From an uncultured Verrucomicrobiales bacterium (lineage in GTDB: Bacteria > Verrucomicrobiota > Verrucomicrobiia > Verrucomicrobiales > DEV007): a stretch of DNA of 8,462 nt. Each line of letters begins with the position of its first letter. Position 1 is the stretch's first letter. Of this stretch, positions 1-6,775 are shown one piece after another. Location of the stretch: positions 1 to 8,462 of the forward strand of contig CALCSP010000526.1 of the NCBI GenBank assembly GCA_937893785.1. The letters run 5' to 3'. Below the pieces are notes generated by a model that saw only the letters and a list, made by a program, of their open reading frames with translations, was not told the origin of the DNA and made no database searches. A program made the position numbers and the translations under genes.

Positions 1-1
1 G

Positions 2-253
2 GCATCCAACCCTGAACCCATACTGATTGCCCGTAATGTTGTTCCTACCTCGGAGCCTCGTATACTAAAGGATAAGCATTATCGTTTCAGTCTGCAGCAA
101 GACATGGTTGTTCGCGATGCTATTTATTTTAACGGTGTAGAAAACGGTTTGCCTCGTGCGCCATGGGATGTGGCTTTTACCATTATGCGTAACGACTTTA
201 GGGGAAGAGTCAGCCTGCAAATGAATGTGCGTGCAATTCGACCTGCGGAATAA
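2..253 (+). CDS. recJ: RecJ-like single-stranded-DNA exonuclease, C-terminal fragment
   Basis: This is the last 83 codons of a gene that begins left of the window; the frame is open from base 2 to the TAA at 251-253. RecJ is the 5'-3' single-strand-specific exonuclease used in RecF-pathway recombination and mismatch or base-excision repair. The call rests on the C-terminal pattern: DAIYFNG at residues 39-45 of the fragment, then a PWDVAFTI segment, then NDFRGRVSLQ and a final IRPAE. That ending is typical of the last OB-like domain of RecJ. The DHH and DHHA1 catalytic domains would lie outside the window, so activity cannot be judged. recG begins 12 bases after the stop on the same strand, so the two are probably co-transcribed. 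The family call is fairly sure; the only real doubt is the short length visible. Confidence 0.83.
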   Translation, partial: ASNPEPILIARNVVPTSEPRILKDKHYRFSLQQDMVVRDAIYFNGVENGLPRAPWDVAFTIMRNDFRGRVSLQMNVRAIRPAE

Positions 254-265
254 TTTTATCTTTCC

Positions 266-2344
266 ATGTCCACGCTTCGACCCGAAACGCCAATTGCTGA
301 ACTGCAGGCTATCGACAAAAAACTTTGTAGCCAACTGGAGAAAGTTGGTTGCCGTTATCTTTCTGACCTTCTTGCCTATTACCCTAGACGCTATGAAAAC
401 CGTGTGCAGTTTCACGCCTTTCCGCCAGGTGAAACCGGCAGTTCTGTTTGTCTTCGTGGACTTATCGTAGATAGCGCCAAACGCTACTTCGGTCGTAGGC
501 GATTCTTTGAAGCGGTCATCGAGGATGAGGAAATGGGCGGTATGAACCGTATTACCCTCCGCTGGTTTAACATGGCCTTTATCCACAAAATGGTCGTCGT
601 CGGACAGCAAATTATCTTTTTCGGCAAGGTAAAACAAAGCGGCAAAAGGTTGGTCATGGACCATCCAGAATTTGAAACGTTTGACCCTGGTGAAGAAGAA
701 TCCGGGATACACTTAGGGCGTATCACCCCAGTCTATTCCCTCAAAGAGGGCATCAGTCAGCGCCGTTTACGGAATGCTCTATTTGAAATTTGTTCTTCCC
801 TTGACCCTGATGCTTTTCATGAAATCCTGCCCAGTAGCCCGTCAACTGGAGACAAAACCACCTTTCTCCCCAGGGGCTTGGCATTGCGGGCAATACATTT
901 TCCGGATTCGGAGACCGAGTTACTTTCTGCCCGGCGCACTCTGGCACTCGAGGAGTTCTTTCTTCTACAGCTCAAAGTGGCTCGTCGCCGTGCAATCCAT
1001 CAGTCTCTTCCCGGTGCGATCCACTGTGGAGAGGGAAAGCTCCTGAATGACTTTTTGTCTTCTCTTCCTTTCCGTATAACCGCTGCCCAATCACGCTGTG
1101 TAGCTGAAATTCGTAGTGATCTTGAATCGAAGCAACCAATGAACCGGTTGCTTCAGGGTGACGTTGGGTCCGGAAAAACGCTGGTCGCTGTTGCAGCCAT
1201 TTTACTCGCCGTTGAATCTGGTTGTCAGGCAGCTTTGATGGCACCCACACAAATCCTCGCCGAGCAACATTATCTTGTCCTCAGTCGGTGGCTTTCACCA
1301 TTGGGTATTCGTGTTGGCTTGCGAACGGCTACTCGAAAAGAAAGCGAAAATATGCCCCTTTTTGATGATGTGCAGACACAGGTGTTTGTTGGGACACACG
1401 CATTGTTTTACAACTCCGCTGAGTTCGATAACCTCGGATTAGTTGTAATTGATGAACAACACAAATTCGGTGTGACTCAGCGGGGTAGACTCATTGGTCA
1501 AGGAATCTGTCCTGATGTTCTTGTAATGACCGCAACGCCTATACCTCGAACTCTTACACTGACTGTTTATGGTGACTTGGACGTGTCCATACTTGACGAG
1601 TCTCCTACCGGACGAGGTGAAATTGTTACTGCTCTCAGAGATGCTGGTAAGGATATCCAAAAGGCTAGTCGCTTTCTTAAGGATCATCTTTCCAAAGGCC
1701 GTCAGGCCTACCTTGTCTACCCGCTCGTTGAAGATTCAGAGAAATTGAAAGCGCAATCAGTAGAGGGAGAGTATCAAAAATGGGTTAAGCGTCTTGCACC
1801 CTTTAAATGCAGTCTTTTACATGGGCGGATACCCGCAGAAGAGAAGGAGAGTATCATGCACGACTTCAGGGAAGCTCGAACGGATGTGCTTGTAGCTACC
1901 ACAGTTATTGAGGTCGGCGTTGATGTCCCCAATGCTAACATGATGTATATCTATAATGCGGAGCGTTTCGGTCTTGCACAATTACACCAGTTGCGAGGCA
2001 GAATAGGTCGGGGCAAGCACAAAAGCTTTTGTATTTTGATGGCTGACAAGCCAAGTGCCGAGGCCAGTGAAAAATTGCGTGTGCTTGAGGAGAGTTCCGA
2101 CGGCTTTGAAATTGCTGAAGCCGACCTCAGACTGAGAGGACCAGGACAATTATTGGGTACGGCTCAAAGCGGCATCAGCGGATTGAAGCTTGGCGACCTG
2201 ATCACCGAATCCGACCTCGTCCTACAAGCGCGCAACTTGGCGCATCTAGTTGTCCGCGAAGATGCCGCACTTGAAAAACCGGAGCATCAGCATCTTAATA
2301 TCCTTATTTCAGATGATCCGGAAGGCGAAGGTGTGGTAGCCTGA
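266..2344 (+). CDS. recG: ATP-dependent DNA helicase RecG
   Basis: Complete at 692 residues, almost exactly the usual RecG length (E. coli 693). RecG is a monomeric superfamily 2 double-strand translocase that reverses stalled replication forks and processes Holliday junctions and R-loops. The N-terminal third is the wedge/OB region; YPRRYENR near residue 40 is typical of the family start. Helicase motifs follow in order: Walker A GDVGSGKT (298-305), the DEQH box (396-399), motif III TATPIPRT (422-429) and motif VI QLRGRIGRG (575-583). The C-terminal region contains the RLRGPGQLLGTAQSG segment typical of RecG. The ATG at 266 is chosen because it gives the expected N-terminus and lies 12 bases after the recJ stop. 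The bases before it (taattttatctttcc) contain no Shine-Dalgarno sequence, so translation may be coupled to recJ or use another mode of initiation. No motif is missing and no frameshift is seen. Confidence 0.97.
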   Translation: MSTLRPETPIAELQAIDKKLCSQLEKVGCRYLSDLLAYYPRRYENRVQFHAFPPGETGSSVCLRGLIVDSAKRYFGRRRFFEAVIEDEEMGGMNRITLRWFNMAFIHKMVVVGQQIIFFGKVKQSGKRLVMDHPEFETFDPGEEESGIHLGRITPVYSLKEGISQRRLRNALFEICSSLDPDAFHEILPSSPSTGDKTTFLPRGLALRAIHFPDSETELLSARRTLALEEFFLLQLKVARRRAIHQSLPGAIHCGEGKLLNDFLSSLPFRITAAQSRCVAEIRSDLESKQPMNRLLQGDVGSGKTLVAVAAILLAVESGCQAALMAPTQILAEQHYLVLSRWLSPLGIRVGLRTATRKESENMPLFDDVQTQVFVGTHALFYNSAEFDNLGLVVIDEQHKFGVTQRGRLIGQGICPDVLVMTATPIPRTLTLTVYGDLDVSILDESPTGRGEIVTALRDAGKDIQKASRFLKDHLSKGRQAYLVYPLVEDSEKLKAQSVEGEYQKWVKRLAPFKCSLLHGRIPAEEKESIMHDFREARTDVLVATTVIEVGVDVPNANMMYIYNAERFGLAQLHQLRGRIGRGKHKSFCILMADKPSAEASEKLRVLEESSDGFEIAEADLRLRGPGQLLGTAQSGISGLKLGDLITESDLVLQARNLAHLVVREDAALEKPEHQHLNILISDDPEGEGVVA
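1129..1154. repeat. Hairpin-forming inverted repeat inside recG
   Basis: Arms GAAGCAACC (1129-1137) and GGTTGCTTC (1146-1154) are perfect reverse complements across an 8-base loop. They lie immediately upstream of the codons for the Walker A motif. A 9-base stem of this kind is expected by chance somewhere in a window of this size, so no function is claimed. Confidence 0.5.
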
Positions 2345-2401
2345 ATGTCTTTGATTTAACTGCCGTTGAGGCAATTTAATATTGACCTGCATCCATCTTA
2401 G
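2345..2401. terminator. Convergent intergenic gap with a weak two-way hairpin
   Basis: This gap separates the 3' ends of recG (rightward) and pdhC (leftward), so both operons should end here. A stem of AACTGCC (2358-2364) and GGCAATT (2370-2376) closes a 5-base loop. Read leftward it is a 7-pair stem with one G-U wobble; read rightward it has one C-A mismatch. The downstream sequence in the rightward direction is AT-rich (tttaatatt), but neither side has a clean U-run. A second stem, GCATCC (2389-2394) with GGATGC (2410-2415), overlaps the pdhC stop. The position suits a terminator; the sequence support is weak. Confidence 0.33.
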
Positions 2402-3655
2402 TTAAAGCAGGATGCTGGCAGGATTTTCTAGGCGTTTTTTGAGTTCTGAAAGATAGGATGCCCCAACTGCACCATCGACAACACGATGGTCACAGCTAAT
2501 TCCCACATCCATTCTGGCGCCCGCTACAATTTTACCATCATTGTCGACCACAGGTTTTTTCACGATTCCGCCAATGGAAAGAATCATAGCCTGTGGAGGG
2601 TTAATGATGGCATCAAAACTGTTGATTCCGTAAGCGCCTAGGTTGGATACTGTTATTGTGCCACCATTGAATTCATCTGGTGAAAGTTTTTTCGATCTTG
2701 CACGCTGTGCTAAATCCTTAACTTCAAGGCTGATCTCCAGAAGGCTTTTCGCCTGTGCGGAGCGGATTACTGGCGTGACAAGCCCGTCATCGAGAGCGAT
2801 GGCAACTGAAAGGTTGACGTCCGCATATTGAATGATGGCGTTGCCGTCGAAAGAGGCATTGACCCGTGGCTCAGCTACGGCAGCACTGGCCGCTGCCTTA
2901 AGGATAACGTCATTGATTGTTAACTTATTGGATTTTTCACCTGCTGCTATATTTGCCTGTTTCAAAAGCCCCATTAATGGCTCTGCGTCCAGTTCCACAT
3001 GTAAGTAAAAATGAGGAATTTGGGTTTTCGATGCCAATAATCTTTCTGCTATAATGGCGCGCATCGAGCTGAGCTCGATGCGCTGGTCTTGGCCAGCAGC
3101 GGGGGCTGGGCTGATTGTGGCGGGAGGTTTGACATCCTTCACCACTGAAGTGCTGACAGTAGGAGCGCTCTCTAAATCACGTTTCACAATTCTCCCACCT
3201 GGACCACTACCGGTGATCTTGGATAGGTCGATGTTTTGGGCGTTTGCTATTTTTCGTGCTAACGGAGACGCTTTTACCCGGGAAGCCTTATCGCCGCCTG
3301 ACTCCACGTTTTGCGAAACATCAGGGCTTGTTGTTTGTGCCTCCTCGACATGGCTATCTTCATCACTGCCAATCGCCATGGTTTCCCCTGCTGGTGGCTT
3401 ATTTGGAGCCTCCTCACCTTCGTCAAGCAGCACCGCCAAGGTTTCCCCAAGTGCTGTTTTGGTTCCCTCTTCGACATAAAGAGCTCCTACCGTTCCATCA
3501 TCAAACGCCACCATTTCCATGGTCGCCTTGTCGGTTTCAACCTCGGCCAATGGATCACCAACGTCCACTTTGTCGCCAACCTTGACCAACCACTTGAGCA
3601 AAGTGCCCTCTGTCATAGTGTCGCTCAATTTTGGCATTTGAACAAAATTCGGCAT
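2402..3655 (-). CDS. pdhC: Pyruvate dehydrogenase E2, dihydrolipoamide acetyltransferase
   Basis: Complete, 417 residues, the usual size for an E2 with a single lipoyl domain. E2 forms the core of the complex and transfers the acetyl group from lipoamide to CoA. Domains in order: a biotinyl/lipoyl domain (about 1-77) starting with MPKLSDTMTEG at 7-17 and carrying the lipoylated lysine K43 in ETDKAT; an acidic, Pro/Ser-rich linker; a peripheral-subunit-binding domain (about 127-162: SPLARKIA, GSGPGGRIVKRD); a Pro/Ala linker; and the acetyltransferase domain (about 192-417) with catalytic His390 in DHRVVDG (389-395). The start is the ATG at 3655, preceded by an AT-rich stretch with only a weak AAGAGA purine run about 12 bases upstream. 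It is the last gene of the leftward operon, 49 bases after pdhB. No E3 gene follows. The operon and the E1 sequences favour pyruvate over branched-chain 2-oxoacid or acetoin dehydrogenase. Confidence 0.94.
   Translation of the reverse strand: MPNFVQMPKLSDTMTEGTLLKWLVKVGDKVDVGDPLAEVETDKATMEMVAFDDGTVGALYVEEGTKTALGETLAVLLDEGEEAPNKPPAGETMAIGSDEDSHVEEAQTTSPDVSQNVESGGDKASRVKASPLARKIANAQNIDLSKITGSGPGGRIVKRDLESAPTVSTSVVKDVKPPATISPAPAAGQDQRIELSSMRAIIAERLLASKTQIPHFYLHVELDAEPLMGLLKQANIAAGEKSNKLTINDVILKAAASAAVAEPRVNASFDGNAIIQYADVNLSVAIALDDGLVTPVIRSAQAKSLLEISLEVKDLAQRARSKKLSPDEFNGGTITVSNLGAYGINSFDAIINPPQAMILSIGGIVKKPVVDNDGKIVAGARMDVGISCDHRVVDGAVGASYLSELKKRLENPASILL
3059..3083. repeat. Perfect 25-base palindrome inside pdhC
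   Basis: Left arm GCGCATCGAGCT (3059-3070), a single central G (3071), right arm AGCTCGATGCGC (3072-3083). The arms are exact reverse complements over 12 bases. The site lies in the pdhC codons for RIELSSMR, at the junction between the last linker and the acetyltransferase domain. Perfect 12-base arms this close together are not expected by chance in about 8.5 kb. Whether the site binds a protein, forms an RNA hairpin or is accidental cannot be seen here. Confidence 0.75.
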
Positions 3656-3704
3656 TTTTATCTATTCTCTTGAAATTGTTTTACGGTTTCTTTGCCCGGT
3701 TTAT

Positions 3705-4688
3705 CTATCCTAATTGCATCACCTTCTCGACTACTCTGCCCACGTTGGGAATCTGTTCTTTTTCGAGAGGGGGGCTGTAAATGGCAGGCGCATCAATGGA
3801 TGTGACTCGTAAAACCGGTGCATCAAGATCATCAAAAACCTCCTGCTGAATGGTTGCGGCAATTTGAGAACTCACTCCACAGAAAGGTTTGTTTTCGTCA
3901 ATTAAAACTGCCCTGTTCGTTTTAACCACGGAATTGAGTATTGTTTCTTCGTCCAGTGGTCTGATGGAACGAAGATCCACCACCTCAGCATCCACCCCTT
4001 TCTCTTCTTGTAGTTGTTTAGCTGCTTCAAGCGCGACAATCACAGAGCGCCCATGAGCAATCAGACTAACATCGGTCCCCTGCCGCTTCACTTCGGCACT
4101 GCCTATAGGTAAGGTGAATTCCTCTTCCGGTAACTCGCTAGCGGCCGCTGGATCACCATAAAGCAGGGTATTTTCCATGAAATATACCGGGTCATTATCG
4201 CGAATAGCACTTTTCATCAGCCCATATGCGTCTCTTGCATTTGACGGGACAACTACCTTGAGTCCGGGCATGTTCGCAAAAAGATTCTCTGGTGTATGTG
4301 AGTGTGTCGCTCCGACATTCGTTCCCCCATTTGCGGGGCCCCTTACGACAATAGGGCAATTAATTAGTCCACCAGACATATAACGCACACAGGCCGCATT
4401 GTTGATCATCTGGTCAAATGCTACGTAGGCAAAGCTGTAAAACATCAACTCCATCACGGGGCGAACTCCCAGCATTGATGCGCCGATACCCATGCCAATA
4501 AATCCAGCTTCTGAAATCGGTGCATCCACGACACGCTTATCCCCCCACTTTTTCCATAGTCCTTCTGTTACCTTGTAGGCACCGTCATATTCCGCAACCT
4601 CTTCCCCAATAATAACGACGTTGTCATCATGGGCGAGTTCTTCATCAAGTGCCCTGTTTAGTGCGTGCCTATAAAGCGTCATGGTCAT
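3705..4688 (-). CDS. pdhB: Pyruvate dehydrogenase E1 component, beta subunit
   Basis: Complete, 327 residues, the normal length for E1-beta of the heterotetrameric type. Together with E1-alpha it decarboxylates pyruvate on thiamine diphosphate and reductively acetylates the E2 lipoyl group. Visible signatures are GEEVAEYDGAYKVTEG (28-43), DAPISEAGFIGMGIGAS (55-71), the transketolase central pyrimidine-binding fold, and the C-terminal transketolase domain (about 200-320) with VVDLRSIRPLDEETI. His129 in ATHSH (127-131) sits where mitochondrial E1-beta has its conserved catalytic histidine. The flanking residues are THSH rather than the commoner QHSQ. The start is taken as the ATG at 4688; a second in-frame ATG lies two codons downstream (MTM) and cannot be excluded. 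No Shine-Dalgarno sequence is visible. The gap to pdhA is 42 bases and to pdhC 49 bases, consistent with one transcript. Confidence 0.95.
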   Translation of the reverse strand: MTMTLYRHALNRALDEELAHDDNVVIIGEEVAEYDGAYKVTEGLWKKWGDKRVVDAPISEAGFIGMGIGASMLGVRPVMELMFYSFAYVAFDQMINNAACVRYMSGGLINCPIVVRGPANGGTNVGATHSHTPENLFANMPGLKVVVPSNARDAYGLMKSAIRDNDPVYFMENTLLYGDPAAASELPEEEFTLPIGSAEVKRQGTDVSLIAHGRSVIVALEAAKQLQEEKGVDAEVVDLRSIRPLDEETILNSVVKTNRAVLIDENKPFCGVSSQIAATIQQEVFDDLDAPVLRVTSIDAPAIYSPPLEKEQIPNVGRVVEKVMQLG

Positions 4689-4730
4689 GTAATTTTAGTA
4701 GCTTCAGTTTTCCCTTTTGGTGCATCAGCA

Positions 4731-5807
4731 TTAATCATGAAAGAAGTGCCGCCCCTGACTGCCTGCGGTTGTTTTCTTGTCCACTTCAAAATAGACATCA
4801 TCTGTTATTTCGCTTATTTCCGGGTAGGGGCTTTGCTCAGCAAATTCTGCTGCTTGCCGCGCCTCTGCCTTCGCCTCTGAATCAATTTTGCGGTATGTAT
4901 CTTCATCCAAAACGTTTTCCTGGATTAACTGATTTTTCCATACATTGAGAGGGTCGAAGTTTTCTTTATGGTGTACAATTTCTTCTGGGGTTCTGTACTT
5001 TTTAGCATTTGCGTCTGCAACCGAGTGCCCTTGGTATCTATATGTCGCAAGTTCCAAAATCGTTGGACGATTTTCCCGATGTGCCCGGTCAAGAGCGGCT
5101 TTCGTTTTTGCGCGCACTTCGTAGAGGTCGTGCCCTTTTGCGCTTTCCCATGCGATCCCATACGCCTCGCCTCGCTGAGCAAGACTTCCCTTGAATGCTG
5201 AGGAGCGCTTCTGGCTAGTGCCCATGGAATATCCATTGTTTTCGATAATGTAGATTACAGGCAGATCCCAAAGTTCAGCCAGGTTTAGTGACTCATGAAA
5301 CGCACCTTGGTTTACGGCTCCATCTCCAAGAAAGCAAAGAGACGCCCCCGTAAGACCCTTATACTTAATTCCATAAGCAAGGCCTATACCAAGGGGTGTT
5401 TGACCAGCCACAATGCCGTGACCACCCCAGTAGTTTTTGTCCGGCGCAAAGAAATGCATGGATCCACCCTTACCCTTCGAGCATCCGGTTGCCTTACCAA
5501 ACAACTCAGCCATGCACTCATTCATTCCCATTCCTACAGCAAGTGCATGACCATGGTCACGGTAAGCCGTGATAATGTGATCATTTGCACCACATAGTGA
5601 AATCGTGCCGACCGCTATGGATTCTTGACCAATGTAGAGGTGCAGAAATCCTCCCATCTTGTCCGCGTTATAATACTTTAGAGATGCTTCTTCAAAACGG
5701 CGAATGCGGATCATTTCCCGCATCAACGATATTTTTTCTTCCGCATCGAGTTGCAGATTTATTTCTGCTTGCGCGTATTTTGATAGTTCAACGAGTGGGG
5801 TATTCAT
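4731..5807 (-). CDS. pdhA: Pyruvate dehydrogenase E1 component, alpha subunit
   Basis: Complete, 358 residues, typical for E1-alpha. It carries most of the thiamine diphosphate site of the E1 alpha2-beta2 enzyme. Seen in order: MRIRRFEE-like helix (EMIRIRRFEE, 31-40), GGFLHLYIGQE (52-62), YRDHGHALAVG (82-92), GKGGSMHFF (112-120), HGIVAGQTPLGIGLAYG (130-146), and the thiamine-diphosphate/Mg motif from GDG (161-163) to NN (190-191). TYRYQGHSVAD (255-265) is the loop that contains regulatory phosphoserine sites in the mitochondrial enzyme. The first of those serines is kept (Ser262), but the second position falls in AKKYRT and is a lysine. This loop and the MHFF segment favour pyruvate as substrate. 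The ATG at 5807 lies 12 bases after the stop of the upstream DUF6580 gene, so translation may be coupled. No Shine-Dalgarno sequence is seen. Confidence 0.95.
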   Translation of the reverse strand: MNTPLVELSKYAQAEINLQLDAEEKISLMREMIRIRRFEEASLKYYNADKMGGFLHLYIGQESIAVGTISLCGANDHIITAYRDHGHALAVGMGMNECMAELFGKATGCSKGKGGSMHFFAPDKNYWGGHGIVAGQTPLGIGLAYGIKYKGLTGASLCFLGDGAVNQGAFHESLNLAELWDLPVIYIIENNGYSMGTSQKRSSAFKGSLAQRGEAYGIAWESAKGHDLYEVRAKTKAALDRAHRENRPTILELATYRYQGHSVADANAKKYRTPEEIVHHKENFDPLNVWKNQLIQENVLDEDTYRKIDSEAKAEARQAAEFAEQSPYPEISEITDDVYFEVDKKTTAGSQGRHFFHD

Positions 5808-5819
5808 TTGGTAATATTT

Positions 5820-6404
5820 TTATGCGGCTCGGGTCGCGGCATACATACCGGCATTTTCCGTTTGTGGTCGCAACACCATATAAAAAGCAAACGCGAACAC
5901 TAAGTTACCTGCTAATGAGCGCAAGCCAAATACCCAAGTAGGGGGAAATCCCGGTAAGCCGGTAGTCAGTGCCTGAATCCATCCTGAAAAGCCGGGGGGA
6001 TAAGCAGGGTCATAAAAATAAGCCGCCGAGTTAGTAAACACATAAAATAAAAGCGTTCCGCCAATACTGGCGCAAAGTAATATACTGGGTCCGGCTCGGT
6101 TTGCTATTAAGGAACCGACCACAAACAGCGTGGCAAAGCTAAGGAAAAGAATGATTGAGTATGTATTGAACAACGGTTGTTGATAATGAAAATTCAAGAG
6201 TCCATCGCTGATGATAAAGGCGCCGAAGGTTAGGACGACCCCCGTTCGCCGCGGCATAAACATTCCCCCACAAAGTGCCAATGCCGCCATCGGCGAAAGG
6301 TTTGCCAAAGCGCGCACGGTTTGCTCGCCTGCATAAACAGGAACGGTTCGGATTGCCACGAATAAAAAAACAAGAAATAGGCTGATGATTACTCGTCGGG
6401 ACAT
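5820..6404 (-). CDS. DUF6580-family putative membrane transport protein
   Basis: Complete, 194 residues, strongly hydrophobic. Predicted membrane segments by eye: about 4-22, 36-50, 53-70, 82-101, 107-126 and 160-179. Features that fit the DUF6580 family are NLSPMAALALCGGMF (35-49) after the first helix, ISDGLL (65-70) closing the third helix, TNSAAYF (124-130) near the end of the fifth helix, and a C-terminal loop with YPPGFSGW, a Pro-rich LPGFPP and a Gly-Asn-Leu before the last helix. Family members are described only as putative transport proteins; their fold suggests small-molecule uptake, but the substrate is unknown. The gene is first in the leftward operon and ends 12 bases before pdhA, which points to co-expression with pyruvate dehydrogenase. 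Uptake of a cofactor precursor such as thiamine or lipoate would make sense, but this is inference. The start ATG at 6404 has no Shine-Dalgarno sequence. Confidence 0.72.
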   Translation of the reverse strand: MSRRVIISLFLVFLFVAIRTVPVYAGEQTVRALANLSPMAALALCGGMFMPRRTGVVLTFGAFIISDGLLNFHYQQPLFNTYSIILFLSFATLFVVGSLIANRAGPSILLCASIGGTLLFYVFTNSAAYFYDPAYPPGFSGWIQALTTGLPGFPPTWVFGLRSLAGNLVFAFAFYMVLRPQTENAGMYAATRAA

Positions 6405-6560
6405 AATGTGTTTTAAGTTATCCTATTTCTCACTGGGTTCTAGGATGTGATATGACTTTTGAGGCATCCGCCGTATTTTGATTTCTTTGCCAACTACTCA
6501 CCCCCTCTTCGACCAAAATCCAATCTTTAAATGTTTCTGTTTCCAATCCATCTCTTTCTT

Positions 6561-6590
6561 TAAAAAGGGAATTAGAAAACTGCCTTTTTA
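6561..6590. repeat. Short inverted repeat in the intergenic region
   Basis: TAAAAAGG (6561-6568) and CCTTTTTA (6583-6590) are exact reverse complements around a 14-base loop. Most pairs are A-T, so a stem would be weak. It could be an operator or a remnant of a terminator; nothing else supports either reading. Confidence 0.4.
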
Positions 6591-6647
6591 TATGTAATTC
6601 GTTGACTATCAAACGATTATGATTGAATTACTTGTTTTTCGAGCTCA

Positions 6648-6775
6648 ACAAGGTTTGGTTTTCCTAAATATAAAGAGATGTTCCACGTGGAACATGCCCT
6701 TTTTAGCCAGTTGCTCCTTCAAGTTGATTCCTTAAATTGTTTTTTCCGCCAATACCGAACCCTCCCAAACCTTGT
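6648..6775. repeat. Long-range 11-base inverted repeat ending on the mnmG start codon
   Basis: ACAAGGTTTGG (6648-6658) is the exact reverse complement of CCAAACCTTGT (6765-6775), 106 bases apart. The right arm contains the apparent TTG start codon of mnmG (6772-6774), and parS lies between the arms. In an mRNA starting upstream of 6648 the pairing would bury the start codon. Confidence 0.55.
6679..6694. other. parS: parS centromere site, perfect palindrome
   Basis: TGTTCCACGTGGAACA is a perfect 16-base palindrome and matches the well-known ParB/Spo0J binding consensus, TGTTNCACGTGNAACA, at every fixed position. ParB loads here as a CTP-dependent clamp and, with ParA and SMC, segregates the origin region. 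The site lies in noncoding DNA 77 bases before the mnmG start. In many bacteria such sites cluster near the mnmG-rsmG-parA-parB genes and oriC, which this context suits. ParB spreading from it could also affect mnmG transcription. Confidence 0.93.

Larger units (their letters stand above)
6405..6771. other. Divergent intergenic region between the DUF6580/pdh operon and mnmG
   Basis: These 367 bases must hold the promoters for both divergent transcripts. They contain the canonical parS at 6679-6694, an 8-base inverted repeat at 6561-6590, a 6-base inverted repeat CTTGTT/AACAAG (6631-6636 and 6647-6652) around a GAGCTC core, and the left arm of a longer inverted repeat (6648-6658). Rightward promoter-like pieces are present (TTGACT at 6602-6607, TATGAT at 6618-6623, TATAAA at 6669-6674), but none are paired with the usual 16-18 base spacing, so I do not call a promoter. 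On the leftward side TAGGAT just before the DUF6580 start is only a weak -10 match. A 60-codon leftward frame at 6612-6430 starting with TTG resembles nothing I know. I see no tRNA or riboswitch. Confidence 0.6.

Noticed and set aside
579..587. TTATCCACA, a perfect DnaA-box match
   Set aside because: It is a single copy inside recG codons for FIHK with no neighbouring boxes or AT-rich unwinding region; one chance match is plausible.
65..712. 215-codon leftward frame opposite recJ and recG
   Set aside because: It is an antisense shadow: both strongly conserved proteins on the other strand account for the DNA, and the product looks like no known protein.
2991..3006. AGTTCCACATGTAAGT, a parS-like half site in pdhC
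   Set aside because: It matches only one arm and differs from the consensus at six of 16 positions, so ParB binding is unlikely.
4137..4148. Overlapping NheI and NotI recognition sequences, as in a cloning linker
   Set aside because: The bases encode an in-frame Ala-Ala-Ala-Ser within an intact E1-beta and show no vector sequence on either side, so this is natural coding DNA.
6430..6612. 60-codon leftward frame in the intergenic region
   Set aside because: It starts with TTG, has no ribosome-binding site, resembles no family I know, and overlaps the space where promoters are expected.
6736..6771. Upstream extension of mnmG from an ATT codon at 6736
   Set aside because: ATT starts are very rare, no ribosome-binding site precedes it, and TTG at 6772 already gives the normal MnmG N-terminal length.
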